Source of the DNA: Chryseobacterium sp. BLS98
GTDB lineage: Bacteria > Bacteroidota > Bacteroidia > Flavobacteriales > Weeksellaceae
DNA: 64,000 nt
Direction of reading: 5' to 3'
Assembly: GCF_001045445.1 (NCBI RefSeq)
Contig: NZ_LFNF01000002.1
Span: 434,001-498,000 of the forward strand
Part shown: piece after piece, positions 18,728 to 27,542 of the stretch
How the letters are laid out: every line of letters starts with the position of its first letter
How positions within the stretch are numbered: position 1 is the first letter of the stretch
The notes under the pieces: generated by a model
What the model was told of the DNA's origin: nothing
The model's database searches: none
The model's input: the letters and a program-made list of their open reading frames with translations, nothing else
Made by a program: the position numbers and the translations under genes

Positions 18728-19030
18728 TTAGCGGATTGGGTTATGTACGGTTACCAGTTTGGTTCCGTCCGGAAAAGTTGCTTCAATCTGTACATCGTGG
18801 ATCATTTCTGATACTCCGGGCATTACATCATCTTTGGTAAGAAGGTTAGCACCTTCCTGCATCAGTTCGGCTACTTTTTTTCCGTCTCTTGCACCTTCAA
18901 GCAGAAAATGACTGATGAGTGCAATGGATTCCGGATAGTTAAGTTTAAGACCTCTGGCCTTTCTTTTCAGGGCAAGCTCGCCTGCCAGGAATAGCATGAG
19001 CTTTTCCGTTTCTCTAGGTGTTAAATGCAT
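18728..19030 (-). CDS. ureA: urease subunit gamma UreA
   Basis: 100 residues, normal length. It has the family start [20 protein letters not shown], the central [19 protein letters not shown] and the end VTVHNPIR. First structural gene of the urease block. The 150-bp region upstream shows no exact TAnnTTTG motif. Confidence 0.98.
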   Translation of the reverse strand: MHLTPRETEKLMLFLAGELALKRKARGLKLNYPESIALISHFLLEGARDGKKVAELMQEGANLLTKDDVMPGVSEMIHDVQIEATFPDGTKLVTVHNPIR

Positions 19031-19180
19031 TGTATTTTATTTTAAATTGGATATAGGGGTAACCTTTCTGCTCTATGAAAAAGCAAATAGATATTCTCGA
19101 AAATATTGAAAACAGGAAATGAATCTTGCGGATCTGTATTCATATACAAACCACAGGGAATCATTTAAGGTTGGAAAGGG

Positions 19181-19543
19181 TTAACAGCCTGCAATCTGCA
19201 GAGAATGATACAGAATGTATCTGGGTGCCGTAATATGAACGCGGTTTTGAACAGCCGCAGTTTTGGTATCATAAGAATAGCTGGTGAAGAAAAAGTTCAG
19301 CCACTGTTGCGTGATAATGGCATAATCAAATTTTACTTTTTCAACATTACCGGTGTCCTGTGCATCCTGATCATCCGAAACATTGTAAATCTCCGGCTGA
19401 CCCTGCGGGTCTACATGTTTAAAGAAATGTGTTTTTGAGGAGTCACCAAGATACGACTGAGCTTTCCCGTTACCTGCAAAAAGACCTGCACATAAAGCGG
19501 TGAAAAACATTGCGAAAAAGAATAATAGAATTCTATTTTTCAT
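19181..19543 (-). CDS. small secreted protein upstream of ureA, unknown function
   Basis: 120 residues if started at the ATG at 19543 (MKNRILLFFFAMFFTALCAGLFAGNGKAQ), which gives a good signal peptide ending in KAQ. A longer frame to 19618 adds residues before the signal peptide and is less likely. The mature part is acidic in the middle (SDDQDAQDTGNVEKVKFDY) and has no motif I recognise. It lies 150 bp upstream of ureA on the same strand and may share the transcript. Confidence 0.55.
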   Translation of the reverse strand: MKNRILLFFFAMFFTALCAGLFAGNGKAQSYLGDSSKTHFFKHVDPQGQPEIYNVSDDQDAQDTGNVEKVKFDYAIITQQWLNFFFTSYSYDTKTAAVQNRVHITAPRYILYHSLQIAGC

Positions 19544-19960
19544 ATCAGTCATTGATGGGATAAAATTATATAATCCTATAGGTCTCAAGCTATCAAAAAG
19601 ATCATTTAAAATGTTCAAAATCGAGACAAGTCCAATTTCAACTCAACAACAGGCTTTCGGTAAATCCTTTTTACACAAGCACTTAATAAATTACTTCTAA
19701 AGTCTTCTATTATAACAATTATTTCAATGTTTTGATTTATACAATTGTTATAAAGCAGAATGTATTTAAATTCAATTAAAAAAATAAACCCATAAACAGC
19801 AAAAACTATCTATTATATATCATCAAAATGGAATTTTTTTGAATATAAAACAGTAATCGGTTTCATTTTTATAAAGATCGGCAGTTTTTTTTCTTTGCGT
19901 TAATTATTGTAAATTTGTATACCAACATATTGATTAATTTTTAAAATAATACAACATAAT
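19544..19960. other. divergent intergenic region
   Basis: 417 bp of AT-rich sequence between the start of the small secreted protein gene (minus) and pruA (plus). It should hold both promoters; only the pruA -7 element is clear. I see no ORF worth calling. Confidence 0.6.
19910..19917 (+). promoter_or_regulatory. -7 promoter element of pruA
   Basis: TAAATTTG, an exact TAnnTTTG match 43 nt before the pruA ATG, giving a leader of about 40 nt. A TTTG is seen at 19894-19897, closer than the usual -33 distance. Confidence 0.5.
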
Positions 19961-21586
19961 ATGTCAAAAGCAATTTCGCAAGTACCATTTGCAGTAAACG
20001 AGCCGGTAAATTCTTATGTTCCGGGATCTCCAGAAGTTAAAAGCCTGATCGCAACTTACAAAAAGATGTGGGCCGAGAAGACAGAAATTCCAATGATCAT
20101 CAATGGAAAAGAAGTAAAAACGGATGAAAAAGTTCAGCTTCAGTCTCCTCAGGATCATGCTCATGATTTCGGATTTTACTATAGGGGTACCATGCAGCAT
20201 GTAGATGACGCTATCAACGCGGCACTGGCAGCTAAAAAAGAATGGAATGAACTGGGCTGGGAACAGCGTGCAGCTATTTTCTTAAAGGCGGCTGATCTTT
20301 TGGCGGGACCTTACAGAGATGTGATCAATGCAGCTACGATGATCGGACAGTCTAAAAACGTACACCAGGCTGAAATTGATTCTGCATGTGAATTTATAGA
20401 TTTCCTGAGATTCAACGTAGAATTTATGACTGAAATGTATTCTGAGCAGCCGGTTTCTGATGCCGGAATCTGGAACCGCGTAGAGTACAGACCATTGGAA
20501 GGGTTCTGTTTTGCAGTAACTCCATTCAACTTTACAGCGATTTCCGGAAACTTACCTACTTGTATGGCAATGCTTGGGAACGTTGTGGTTTGGAAGCCTT
20601 CTGACAAGCAGGTTTATTCTGCAAAAGTAATCATGGATGTATTAACTGAAGCAGGTCTTCCTGCCGGTGTCATCAATATGATCTTCACAGATGGAAAAGA
20701 AACTGCTGAGAAAGTGTTGGCACACCCTGATTTTGCAGGTCTTCACTTCACAGGCTCTACGAAAGTATTCCAGGGAATGTGGAAAATGATCGGTGATAAT
20801 ATTCATAACTACAGAACTTATCCAAGAATTGTTGGGGAAACAGGCGGAAAAGATTTCGTTATTGCTCACCCTTCTTCTAATATAGAGGCTGTAGCTACTG
20901 CTTTGGTAAGAGGTTCTTTTGAATACCAGGGACAGAAATGTTCTGCGGCTTCAAGAGCATATATTCCTAAATCTCTTTGGACTGATGTGAAAAAAGTAAT
21001 GGAAACTCAGATGCATTCTATTAAAATAGGTTCTCCTGAAGATCCGTCTAACTTTGTGAATGCAGTAATCGACAAAAACTCTTTTGAGAAATGTAAAGGG
21101 TATATCGACAGAGCGAATGCTTCCGGTGAAGCTCAAGTGGCAATCGGTGGAAAAGTTGATGATTCTAAAGGATGGTTTGTACACCCAACTGTAATTGAAA
21201 CGACTAATCCTCATTATGAAAGTATGGTTGAAGAGATATTCGGCCCTATCCTGTCCGTTTACGTTTATGAAGATCAGGATTGGAAAGAAACTTTAAAATT
21301 AGTAGACTCTACTTCTCCATATTCATTGACGGGTTCTGTTTTTGCGCAAGACCGTTATGCAATCAATGAGGCCTTCAAAGCTCTTGAAAATGCTTCCGGT
21401 AACTTCTATATCAATGACAAGCCGACAGGTGCAGTAGTAGGTCAGCAGCCTTTCGGAGGAGGCAGAGCTTCAGGTACCAATGACAAAGCAGGCTCTAAAA
21501 TGAATTTACTAAGATGGACCTCTGTAAGAAGCATCAAGGAAACTTTCGTTTCTCCAAAAGATTACAAATACCCTTACTTAGGATAA
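19961..21586 (+). CDS. pruA: L-glutamate gamma-semialdehyde dehydrogenase (P5C dehydrogenase)
   Basis: 541 residues. This aldehyde dehydrogenase oxidises glutamate-semialdehyde to glutamate with NAD+, the second step of proline breakdown. Visible: the PFNFTAISGNLPT substrate/cofactor segment, the catalytic Glu in RIVGETGGKDF, and the catalytic Cys in YQGQKCSAASRAY. The end SPKDYKYPYLG is as in the monofunctional mitochondrial-type enzyme. No proline dehydrogenase is in the window. It is monocistronic, with a strong terminator at 21644. Confidence 0.97.
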   Translation: MSKAISQVPFAVNEPVNSYVPGSPEVKSLIATYKKMWAEKTEIPMIINGKEVKTDEKVQLQSPQDHAHDFGFYYRGTMQHVDDAINAALAAKKEWNELGWEQRAAIFLKAADLLAGPYRDVINAATMIGQSKNVHQAEIDSACEFIDFLRFNVEFMTEMYSEQPVSDAGIWNRVEYRPLEGFCFAVTPFNFTAISGNLPTCMAMLGNVVVWKPSDKQVYSAKVIMDVLTEAGLPAGVINMIFTDGKETAEKVLAHPDFAGLHFTGSTKVFQGMWKMIGDNIHNYRTYPRIVGETGGKDFVIAHPSSNIEAVATALVRGSFEYQGQKCSAASRAYIPKSLWTDVKKVMETQMHSIKIGSPEDPSNFVNAVIDKNSFEKCKGYIDRANASGEAQVAIGGKVDDSKGWFVHPTVIETTNPHYESMVEEIFGPILSVYVYEDQDWKETLKLVDSTSPYSLTGSVFAQDRYAINEAFKALENASGNFYINDKPTGAVVGQQPFGGGRASGTNDKAGSKMNLLRWTSVRSIKETFVSPKDYKYPYLG

Positions 21587-21610
21587 TTAACGATAATAAT
21601 CTTGTTCATG

Positions 21611-21638
21611 ATGAGTAATCGGCAATGAGCAATGAGCA
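21611..21638. repeat. four-unit 7-bp phased array
   Basis: Units ATGAGTA, ATCGGCA, ATGAGCA and ATGAGCA follow each other in register, immediately before the pruA terminator stem. Confidence 0.6.
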
Positions 21639-21643
21639 ATTAC

Positions 21644-21677
21644 AAAATCCCCGGAAATGATATTTCCGGGGATTTTT
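21644..21677 (+). terminator. intrinsic terminator of pruA
   Basis: A perfect 15-bp stem AAAATCCCCGGAAAT/ATTTCCGGGGATTTT with a 3-nt loop, then T. It begins about 57 bp after the stop codon. Confidence 0.9.
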
Positions 21678-21723
21678 ATGAATGATATTAGATGAAAATA
21701 ATATTGATTTACTTCCCCAAATA

Positions 21724-21779
21724 CAGAACCCAGAACCCAGAACCCAAAACTCAAAACACGGAACACGAAACTCAAATTT
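21724..21779. repeat. eight-unit 7-bp phased array
   Basis: Eight in-register units of consensus CRRAACN: three identical CAGAACC, then CAAAACT, CAAAACA, CGGAACA, CGAAACT and CAAATTT. On the other strand it makes spurious Phe-Trp-Val-Leu-Gly reading frames. Confidence 0.75.
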
Positions 21780-21882
21780 GTTCCCTAACACCTTTTAACA
21801 AATTTTATCTATGTTTTAATACTTTCCAGTATTAGTTAGGAATAATTATTGAATTTTACTAAATACACCAAAATAATGTATT

Positions 21883-22110
21883 ATGAAAAAGTTTTTGATA
21901 GCAGCCATGGGTTTAGGAATAATAGTTGTGAGCTGCGGAACCAAAGAATCTTCCATGTCATCCAGTACTACCGATTCGACGGCAGTAGATACTACCAGAA
22001 CCGCGACACCGAACAGAACCGTAACTCCAACTGACTCTGTAAAGGTGACTAATCCTGATACGATCAAGATGAAAGTAGATTCAATGGCAACCAAATCTCC
22101 GGCAAAATAG
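21883..22110 (+). CDS. small Ser/Thr-rich lipoprotein
   Basis: 75 residues. Type II signal with Cys18 (IIVVSCGTKES), followed by a low-complexity Ser/Thr/Asp/Val tail (SSTTDSTAVDTT...) ending DTIKMKVDSMATKSPAK. No domain is recognised. It stands alone with its own terminator and resembles in layout the 69-residue lipoprotein 190 bp downstream. Confidence 0.75.
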   Translation: MKKFLIAAMGLGIIVVSCGTKESSMSSSTTDSTAVDTTRTATPNRTVTPTDSVKVTNPDTIKMKVDSMATKSPAK

Positions 22111-22136
22111 ATACAGTAAGTTTAATCTCAACATGG

Positions 22137-22168
22137 AAAATCCACAGATGAAAGCTCTGTGGATTTTT
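22137..22168 (+). terminator. intrinsic terminator of the 75-residue lipoprotein gene
   Basis: Stem TCCACAG/CTGTGGA (22141-22147 with 22157-22163), extended by A/T pairs, followed by a T-run. Confidence 0.8.
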
Positions 22169-22258
22169 GTTGTGTTAACAATTCAATTTAAATATTGTAT
22201 AAAATGATAATTTTATCAGAATATATAACTTACAACTAAAAAAGAGCTTAATATTTTT

Positions 22259-22266
22259 TATATTTG
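22259..22266 (+). promoter_or_regulatory. -7 promoter element of the 69-residue lipoprotein gene
   Basis: TATATTTG, an exact TAnnTTTG match 29 nt before the ATG. Confidence 0.5.
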
Positions 22267-22295
22267 ATTATAGATAAACATCAAAATTAACTATT

Positions 22296-22505
22296 ATGAA
22301 AAAATTATGGATAGGAGCTATTCTGGGAGTTGTGTTTTTAGGAAGCTGCGCCCAGAACAAAGAAAAAAGAGAAGAATTTAAAGATGAGCACAATAAGGAT
22401 TCTTTAAGAAATAAAATGGGAGATTCGGCGGTAGCCAATTCCGAGCCGGTTGCAACCGTTCAGGATTCTTCCAAAATAAAAACCGACACTTTAAAAGCAA
22501 AATAA
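22296..22505 (+). CDS. small charged lipoprotein
   Basis: 69 residues. Signal with lipobox VFLGSC (Cys18), then a very hydrophilic tail (NKEKREEFKDEHNKDSLRNK...) ending SSKIKTDTLKAK. This end loosely echoes the DTIKMK end of the lipoprotein at 21883, so the two may be distant paralogues. Function unknown; own promoter and terminator. Confidence 0.75.
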   Translation: MKKLWIGAILGVVFLGSCAQNKEKREEFKDEHNKDSLRNKMGDSAVANSEPVATVQDSSKIKTDTLKAK

Positions 22506-22510
22506 AAAGC

Positions 22511-22537
22511 AAATCCGCAGCTCTGCTGCGGATTTTG
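22511..22537 (+). terminator. intrinsic terminator of the 69-residue lipoprotein gene
   Basis: A perfect 10-bp stem AAATCCGCAG/CTGCGGATTT with a 5-nt loop, starting 6 bp after the stop codon; the T-run is short. Confidence 0.8.
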
Positions 22538-22996
22538 CACTTAAAAAAACTTGACTGAAAAAAACCGGGCAATCAACCCCGATTGTATCATCTTATTGCA
22601 TCAGGCTAAAACTATTGACCTGATCATAAATTCTTTCATGATTCTTCCGGATAAAGCCGCAATCGGCACAGCTGCATGATCATCTTCCAAAAGGCAGTAT
22701 TGGAAATACATATGCCGATACGACTGCTAAAAGGCTTCATCTCATTAACTAATTAAAGTTTTCATGGTTTGCATAAAATAACTGCAGGTATTTTATACTG
22801 TTAGTGTTTTTTTGCATTTAAATCTGAACGCTGTTCTGCTTTACAGAAATCAAAGATTAAAAAGAGTGACACATGTGCAGTATGCCTGTTACTGTAAAAC
22901 TGGCGCAAAGATATAGATGTGAAGGTCTTAGGTAAAACAATAGGTTAGCCATTTTCATGAAAATGAAAAGACTGAATGCCAAAAAACAGGCTGTTT
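22538..22996. other. intergenic gap with a palindrome
   Basis: About 460 bp without a gene between the small lipoprotein and the TPR-AraC regulator. The only structure seen is the 16-bp palindrome CATTTTCATGAAAATG at 22950-22965, with a related 12-bp palindrome TTTTCGCGAAAA at 23004-23015 inside the end of the regulator gene. No convincing T-rich terminator. Confidence 0.5.
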
Positions 22997-24619
22997 TTAA
23001 TTGTTTTCGCGAAAATGAGTATTTTTATCTGACTGGTTTCCAGAGTCCAGATATTTAATATAGGCAGAAGGGGAGAAATCAGTTACCGCTTTAAATACGG
23101 AAGCAAACTTACTGTGCGAGGAAAAACCACATTCATCAGCCAGAATACTTATTTTATACTGCCTGTATTTATCATCATTGATAAGTTTGTCTACAATATA
23201 ATTAATTCTTAAACGGTTAACGTATGTTTTTACATCCGCACTTTTATGCCGGTTGATAACGTAAGACAGGTATTTTGTATTGGTATTAAGTTCTGCAGCC
23301 AGAAATGATAAAGACATATTTTTATTGTTATACAGCTCTCCTTTCTCAAACTCTTCAAGAAGTTCCAGAAGCTTCGACTCTGTCTCGGAAGTCATCAGGG
23401 ATTCGCCTTTCCTTTTGTCGTCCTCTCCTGCCCTGTCATCCACCTCTTCAACAGAGATATTTGAGAAATCGGAAATTTCTGTTTTTAAAGGCAGCGATTG
23501 ACTTCGGGAACCGATCATCTGCAACTGCGATCTTATAATATTTCTGAATTTTGCCCGCTGTTTCTTCTGCTTTTTTCTAAAGAAAATAAGGATGGCAACC
23601 AATGCTGCAAGCAATACAACAATGGCTGTATTTTTAACAATGCTGATCTGGGAACTTTTTTTATTTGGCTTTACTGCTGTTTCAAGATTTTTAATAGCGA
23701 ACTCACGGTTTCTTGCTGTAAGACTGTCATAGGCTCTCACATATTTTACAGCGTACAGGGAGGCTTTAAAGTTATCCCCGGTTCCTTCATAAAAATCATT
23801 GATATTGGAATATACTGCTTTTTTCAGCTTAAGACTCCTCGAACTGTCTGCTATATTTTCAGCTTTTTTAAGGTAGAATTCAGCATCTTTCCAGTTTTTC
23901 TGTTTCAGACGGATCCCGCCCAGCCCGTTATAAACCAGCCCCAGGACACAGCATTGGGTTGTGAGCAAAGATTCTGCTTTGCGGTAATGATTTTCAGAAG
24001 CTGTATAATCTTTCAGCTTAAGATATATATCCCCAAGAATCTGATAAGAAGCAGCCACTGCCCGTTTATTATCCTGATCATCTTTTCCAAAGAAATCCAA
24101 TGATTGTTCAATATACTTTACCGCTTCCGGGTAGCTGCTCTGTTCCATTTCATAATAGGCCATTTCCTGGCTCAGCAGTCCCAGTATTTCTCCTTTTTCC
24201 TGAGTATCAGTAATCCGTTCTGCTGCTTGCATACCTTGCAGCGTATACTTTTTTGATCTTTCAAAAAGTCCTACCAGCCGGTATTCTTTAGCTAAGAATC
24301 CATTGACACGCGATTGCCATTCTGCATCATCAATCTGGTTGAGCAGGGAATACGCATTTTCACCATAACATATCGATTTTTTGAATTCACCTGCCGAATG
24401 ATACAGTTCTGCAGAGAGTAAAAGACTCTTCACTTTGTCCAGAGGCTTTTGTGCCTTCATATATAATGAATCTGCTGTTTTCAGAACCCTGGGAATATCT
24501 TTTGAGTCTACCTGAACAGATGTTCTTTCACAGATCTGGTCAAAATTGTATTTTTTCTGGGCCAGAAGAGGCACAGCAGTAATGAACAAAAACAAAAGTT
24601 TCAGCAGACTTCTAGACAT
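22997..24619 (-). CDS. TPR-containing membrane AraC-type regulator
   Basis: 540 residues from the ATG at 24619 (MSRSLLKLLFLFITAVPLLAQ, a signal peptide). Residues up to about 325 are TPR-like helical repeats. One membrane segment follows (NTAIVVLLAALVAILIFF), then a cytoplasmic linker and a C-terminal AraC helix-turn-helix (AAELNTNTKYLSYVINRHKS, CGFSSHSKFASVFKAVTDFSPSAY). This layout puts the sensor in the periplasm and the DNA-binding domain inside, as in other Bacteroidota hybrid regulators. The signal and targets are unknown; it is a single gene. Confidence 0.85.
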   Translation of the reverse strand: MSRSLLKLLFLFITAVPLLAQKKYNFDQICERTSVQVDSKDIPRVLKTADSLYMKAQKPLDKVKSLLLSAELYHSAGEFKKSICYGENAYSLLNQIDDAEWQSRVNGFLAKEYRLVGLFERSKKYTLQGMQAAERITDTQEKGEILGLLSQEMAYYEMEQSSYPEAVKYIEQSLDFFGKDDQDNKRAVAASYQILGDIYLKLKDYTASENHYRKAESLLTTQCCVLGLVYNGLGGIRLKQKNWKDAEFYLKKAENIADSSRSLKLKKAVYSNINDFYEGTGDNFKASLYAVKYVRAYDSLTARNREFAIKNLETAVKPNKKSSQISIVKNTAIVVLLAALVAILIFFRKKQKKQRAKFRNIIRSQLQMIGSRSQSLPLKTEISDFSNISVEEVDDRAGEDDKRKGESLMTSETESKLLELLEEFEKGELYNNKNMSLSFLAAELNTNTKYLSYVINRHKSADVKTYVNRLRINYIVDKLINDDKYRQYKISILADECGFSSHSKFASVFKAVTDFSPSAYIKYLDSGNQSDKNTHFRENN

Positions 24620-24879
24620 AAAAAGGTAAATTATTATTTTTATTTTATAATAATTCATCATTCTCATGGGTTGTCTTTTTGTTTTTACAAAGCTACTAAT
24701 ATTTTATATTTTATTAAAACATTCTTTTATCATTTAATTTTTTTAACTAAAAAATCAAATTTTATTTATTTTAATAACATATCAACAAAGGTTTTCACTT
24801 TAAATAGATTTATTACATATTAAAATAAAATAACCGTAACTATTTTCTTCCCATGCCGACATATTGTTAACATAATTAT

Positions 24880-24887
24880 TACATTTG
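24880..24887 (+). promoter_or_regulatory. -7 promoter element of the thioredoxin-family gene
   Basis: TACATTTG, an exact TAnnTTTG match 19 nt before the ATG at 24907. Confidence 0.5.
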
Positions 24888-24906
24888 TAATCAATAAAAA
24901 GTTTTT

Positions 24907-26067
24907 ATGAAAAAATTAGCAATATTTTCTTCTTTATTTATAGGAGCTCTGGCATTGGCGCAGGGAATTAAATTTGAAGACAGTAATTTCTCATCGATAC
25001 TGGCAAAAGCCAAAAAGGAGAATAAACTTATATTTGTAGATGCCTATGCATCATGGTGCGGCCCTTGTAAATTGATGGTGAAAAATATTTTTCCACTTCA
25101 GACCGTTGGTGATTTTTACAATTCCCATTTCATCAATGCGAAAATAGATATGGAAAAAGGAGAAGGAATAGGTCTTGCTAAAAAATACAACGTGAAAGCA
25201 TTTCCAACCTATCTTTTCATTAATGGTGACGGAGAAGAAGTACACAGAACTTTAGGCTATGTAGAGGAAAAGGATTTCATCCAGTTTGCCAAAGATGCTG
25301 AAGATCCCAGTAAAAGACTTACTGCATTGAAGCAAAAGTTTGAAAACGGAGAAAAGGATCCTGAATTTCTAAAGAACCTTGCAGGCCTTACCATTTACAA
25401 TGATTCTGAATTTGCAGGCAAAGTACTTGACCGTTATTTCCAACAAAAGACTGTACTGGATCAGGAAGATATACAAATGCTTCTTTCAGGAATACAAAGT
25501 ACGGAAAGCCCGTTATACAAAACCTTTCAGGCAAGAAAATCTGATATCATCAAAATCCTGCCGGAAGACCGATATGCAAAAGTGGATAAGAGTATACAAC
25601 TCAATACTGTTCTTAAAAAGTCTTACAATGCAGACACCAAATCATGGAACGACAGCTATTTCCTTACAGAGTCACAAAAATTCATGCCTAAAGACGAAGC
25701 TGAAAAAACACTGAAAAGAGCAAAAGCAAACAGAGCTTTAAAGAATAAAGATATTCCGACCTATGAAAAACTGACCCTGGAACTGTATAAAGATTATTCT
25801 GCAGCAAGTTCAGAAGAATTGAATTCACTGGCGTGGAACTTTTTTGAAAACGTAAGCAACAAAACCTCTCTGGAAAAAGCAGTAAGCTGGGCCCAGGAAT
25901 CTGTAAAGAAAGATGAAAATTATGCCAATACAGATACACTGGCCAATCTTTACAACAAAATAGGAGATAAAAAGAATGCCAAGATTTGGGCTGAAAAATC
26001 TGTTCAGCTGGCTAAAAGTACAGGTCAGGATTCTACGGATACTGAGAAGTTATTGAAAAGTCTTTAA
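24907..26067 (+). CDS. secreted thioredoxin-family protein with TPR-like C-terminus
   Basis: 386 residues. Signal peptide MKKLAIFSSLFIGALALAQ, then a thioredoxin fold with the CxxC motif WCGPCK (Cys51, Cys54) and the cis-proline segment KAFPTYLFI. About 230 further helical residues follow, with TPR-like pairs near the end (TLANLYNKIGDKKNAKIWAEKS). Likely a periplasmic thiol oxidoreductase; the partner is unknown. It is monocistronic, with a shared terminator. Confidence 0.88.
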   Translation: MKKLAIFSSLFIGALALAQGIKFEDSNFSSILAKAKKENKLIFVDAYASWCGPCKLMVKNIFPLQTVGDFYNSHFINAKIDMEKGEGIGLAKKYNVKAFPTYLFINGDGEEVHRTLGYVEEKDFIQFAKDAEDPSKRLTALKQKFENGEKDPEFLKNLAGLTIYNDSEFAGKVLDRYFQQKTVLDQEDIQMLLSGIQSTESPLYKTFQARKSDIIKILPEDRYAKVDKSIQLNTVLKKSYNADTKSWNDSYFLTESQKFMPKDEAEKTLKRAKANRALKNKDIPTYEKLTLELYKDYSAASSEELNSLAWNFFENVSNKTSLEKAVSWAQESVKKDENYANTDTLANLYNKIGDKKNAKIWAEKSVQLAKSTGQDSTDTEKLLKSL

Positions 26068-26071
26068 TACA

Positions 26072-26105
26072 AAAATCGCCAGTTTTTCACTGGCGATTCT
26101 TTTTG
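26072..26105. terminator. bidirectional terminator
   Basis: Stem AATCGCCAG/CTGGCGATT (26074-26082 with 26090-26098) with A-run before and T-run after. It serves the convergent thioredoxin gene (plus) and surface-protein gene (minus). Confidence 0.85.
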
Positions 26106-26121
26106 TAACTATACTGTTCAT

Positions 26122-27396
26122 TTAGTTATTGTATACTAAAACCTGCATTTTGGTAAGCATCGCTTCAGTATCACCATTATATCCTGAATAGCCGGAAGGC
26201 ACAAAGTTGACGATCTGGTTTCCTGCCCATGCAGAATACTGTACCTTAAAAGTATAAGTTCCTGCACTAAGAGTTACCGCTTTCAGAAAAGTTACCGGGA
26301 TCGGAAGCCTTACTAAAGCTGTTCCGCTTACCATTGAGGTATAGGCAGACGATATTTTGGTTCCATCCTGTAAAAGATAAAAAGCCCCCTGTGCATCTGT
26401 TGCTGTAGTACTGGTTGCATAGCCCAAAATGGTAAACAGAAATGTCTGAGTAACCCCCGCAGGAACAGTTAGGGTTATGGTTACTCCCGGTATATCAGCA
26501 ACTGTTCCTTGATTAATAGCTAATGCTGTTGTTCCCTGCACATAATTGGCTGAAGAAATAGTTCCGCTAGAGGTATTCAATGTTTTCCAGGTAGGCGCTG
26601 CGCCTGCTCCGTTCGATGTGAGAATCTGGCCTGTAGTTCCAGCGCTTCCTGCTGTAGTGGCATTTCCTCCTACGTTGATCTCATTGGTAACCTGTAACGC
26701 ACCATTCACATGTAAAAGTTTTTGCGGAGTCTGAGTTCCTATTCCTACATTCCCGGTTCCAGTTACTGTCATTCTATTAGCATTGTTGGTAAGCAGGTTG
26801 ATAGGATTTGCAGAAATCGTATTCAAATTCATGCCTGTACTGTTACCTGATGTAGTAATCTGAGCTGTTGAAGCATTATCCACAAACATACTTAAAGTAC
26901 CTGATCCCCCAGTCGCCTGAAATGCCCCCCTTGAAGAACCTGCTGCCGATACGATCCCCTGGGTTCCCGTAGTTCCGATTCCTACATTATTTGATCCATT
27001 TACAAAATTAAGCGAATTTCCCGCGGTTGTCACTGTTCTATTTCCCGCAAGGGTACCATTAGAGGTATAAATATTAACAGGTGTATTTAGTTTGGTCCAG
27101 ACCGTACCATCGTAATAATAATATCCTACAGCATCAATATTTGCAGCGGTTCCAGCTTGCGTTCCCGTTGCAATACTGTTAACATAAATTAACGTGGAAA
27201 CAGGAGTTCCCGTCATACTTTGCGCTCTTTGCCTGTCAACTCTCGGAACCAGTAATCCATCCACGTCAGCAGTGGTACCGGTAGCATTTTTGGCTGTTAT
27301 ATCGAGAGTTGAAGCAGGAATTGGGGTGTTTATCCCCACTTGTGCATAACAGAATAAGGGCAGTAGTAAAGCCCCAGGTAATAAATACTTTTTCAT
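26122..27396 (-). CDS. secreted surface protein with tail-fibre-like repeats
   Basis: 424 residues from the ATG at 27396 (MKKYLLPGALLLPLFCYAQ, signal peptide). After the cleavage site comes VGINTPIPASTLDI, and later GNVGIGTQTPQKLLHVNGAL. These VGIG-T-P-x-LxV-G motifs are seen in many Bacteroidota surface proteins and phage tail fibres. It is rich in Thr, Gly, Ala and Asn. The C-terminal about 130 residues look like a beta-sandwich. No T9SS sorting tail is evident. A longer frame to 27426 adds residues before the signal and is unlikely. Confidence 0.75.
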   Translation of the reverse strand: MKKYLLPGALLLPLFCYAQVGINTPIPASTLDITAKNATGTTADVDGLLVPRVDRQRAQSMTGTPVSTLIYVNSIATGTQAGTAANIDAVGYYYYDGTVWTKLNTPVNIYTSNGTLAGNRTVTTAGNSLNFVNGSNNVGIGTTGTQGIVSAAGSSRGAFQATGGSGTLSMFVDNASTAQITTSGNSTGMNLNTISANPINLLTNNANRMTVTGTGNVGIGTQTPQKLLHVNGALQVTNEINVGGNATTAGSAGTTGQILTSNGAGAAPTWKTLNTSSGTISSANYVQGTTALAINQGTVADIPGVTITLTVPAGVTQTFLFTILGYATSTTATDAQGAFYLLQDGTKISSAYTSMVSGTALVRLPIPVTFLKAVTLSAGTYTFKVQYSAWAGNQIVNFVPSGYSGYNGDTEAMLTKMQVLVYNN

Positions 27397-27423
27397 TTGT
27401 TTTTTGTTTATAATTAAGCATCT

Positions 27424-27431
27424 CAAAGTTA
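27424..27431 (-). promoter_or_regulatory. -7 promoter element of the surface-protein gene
   Basis: On the minus strand TAACTTTG, an exact TAnnTTTG match 27 nt before the ATG at 27396. Confidence 0.45.
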
Positions 27432-27493
27432 ATAAAAAAAAAACATTTTTTCTTATTTCTCAAACAAAACCAATATTACATTACTAAAAACAA

Positions 27494-27520
27494 AAAGCAG
27501 GTAGAAAATTACCTGCTTTT
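27494..27520 (-). terminator. intrinsic terminator of fabH
   Basis: Stem AAGCAGGTA/TACCTGCTT with a short loop, about 22 bp after the fabH stop and T-rich on the minus strand. Confidence 0.8.
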
Positions 27521-27542
27521 ATTCACTTATAATTGAAAAAAA

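Noticed and set aside
18366..18731. 121-codon plus-strand frame opposite ureB
   Set aside because: ureB is certain and the other strand product is Phe/Cys-rich without any domain; typical antisense shadow.
21587..21791. Minus-strand short frames rich in Phe-Trp-Val-Leu-Gly
   Set aside because: They are made by translating the 7-bp array at 21724-21779; repeats of three codons every 21 bp explain them.
23498..24103. 201-codon plus-strand frame opposite the TPR-AraC gene
   Set aside because: The minus-strand protein has signal peptide, TPR and HTH; the plus frame has none of these.
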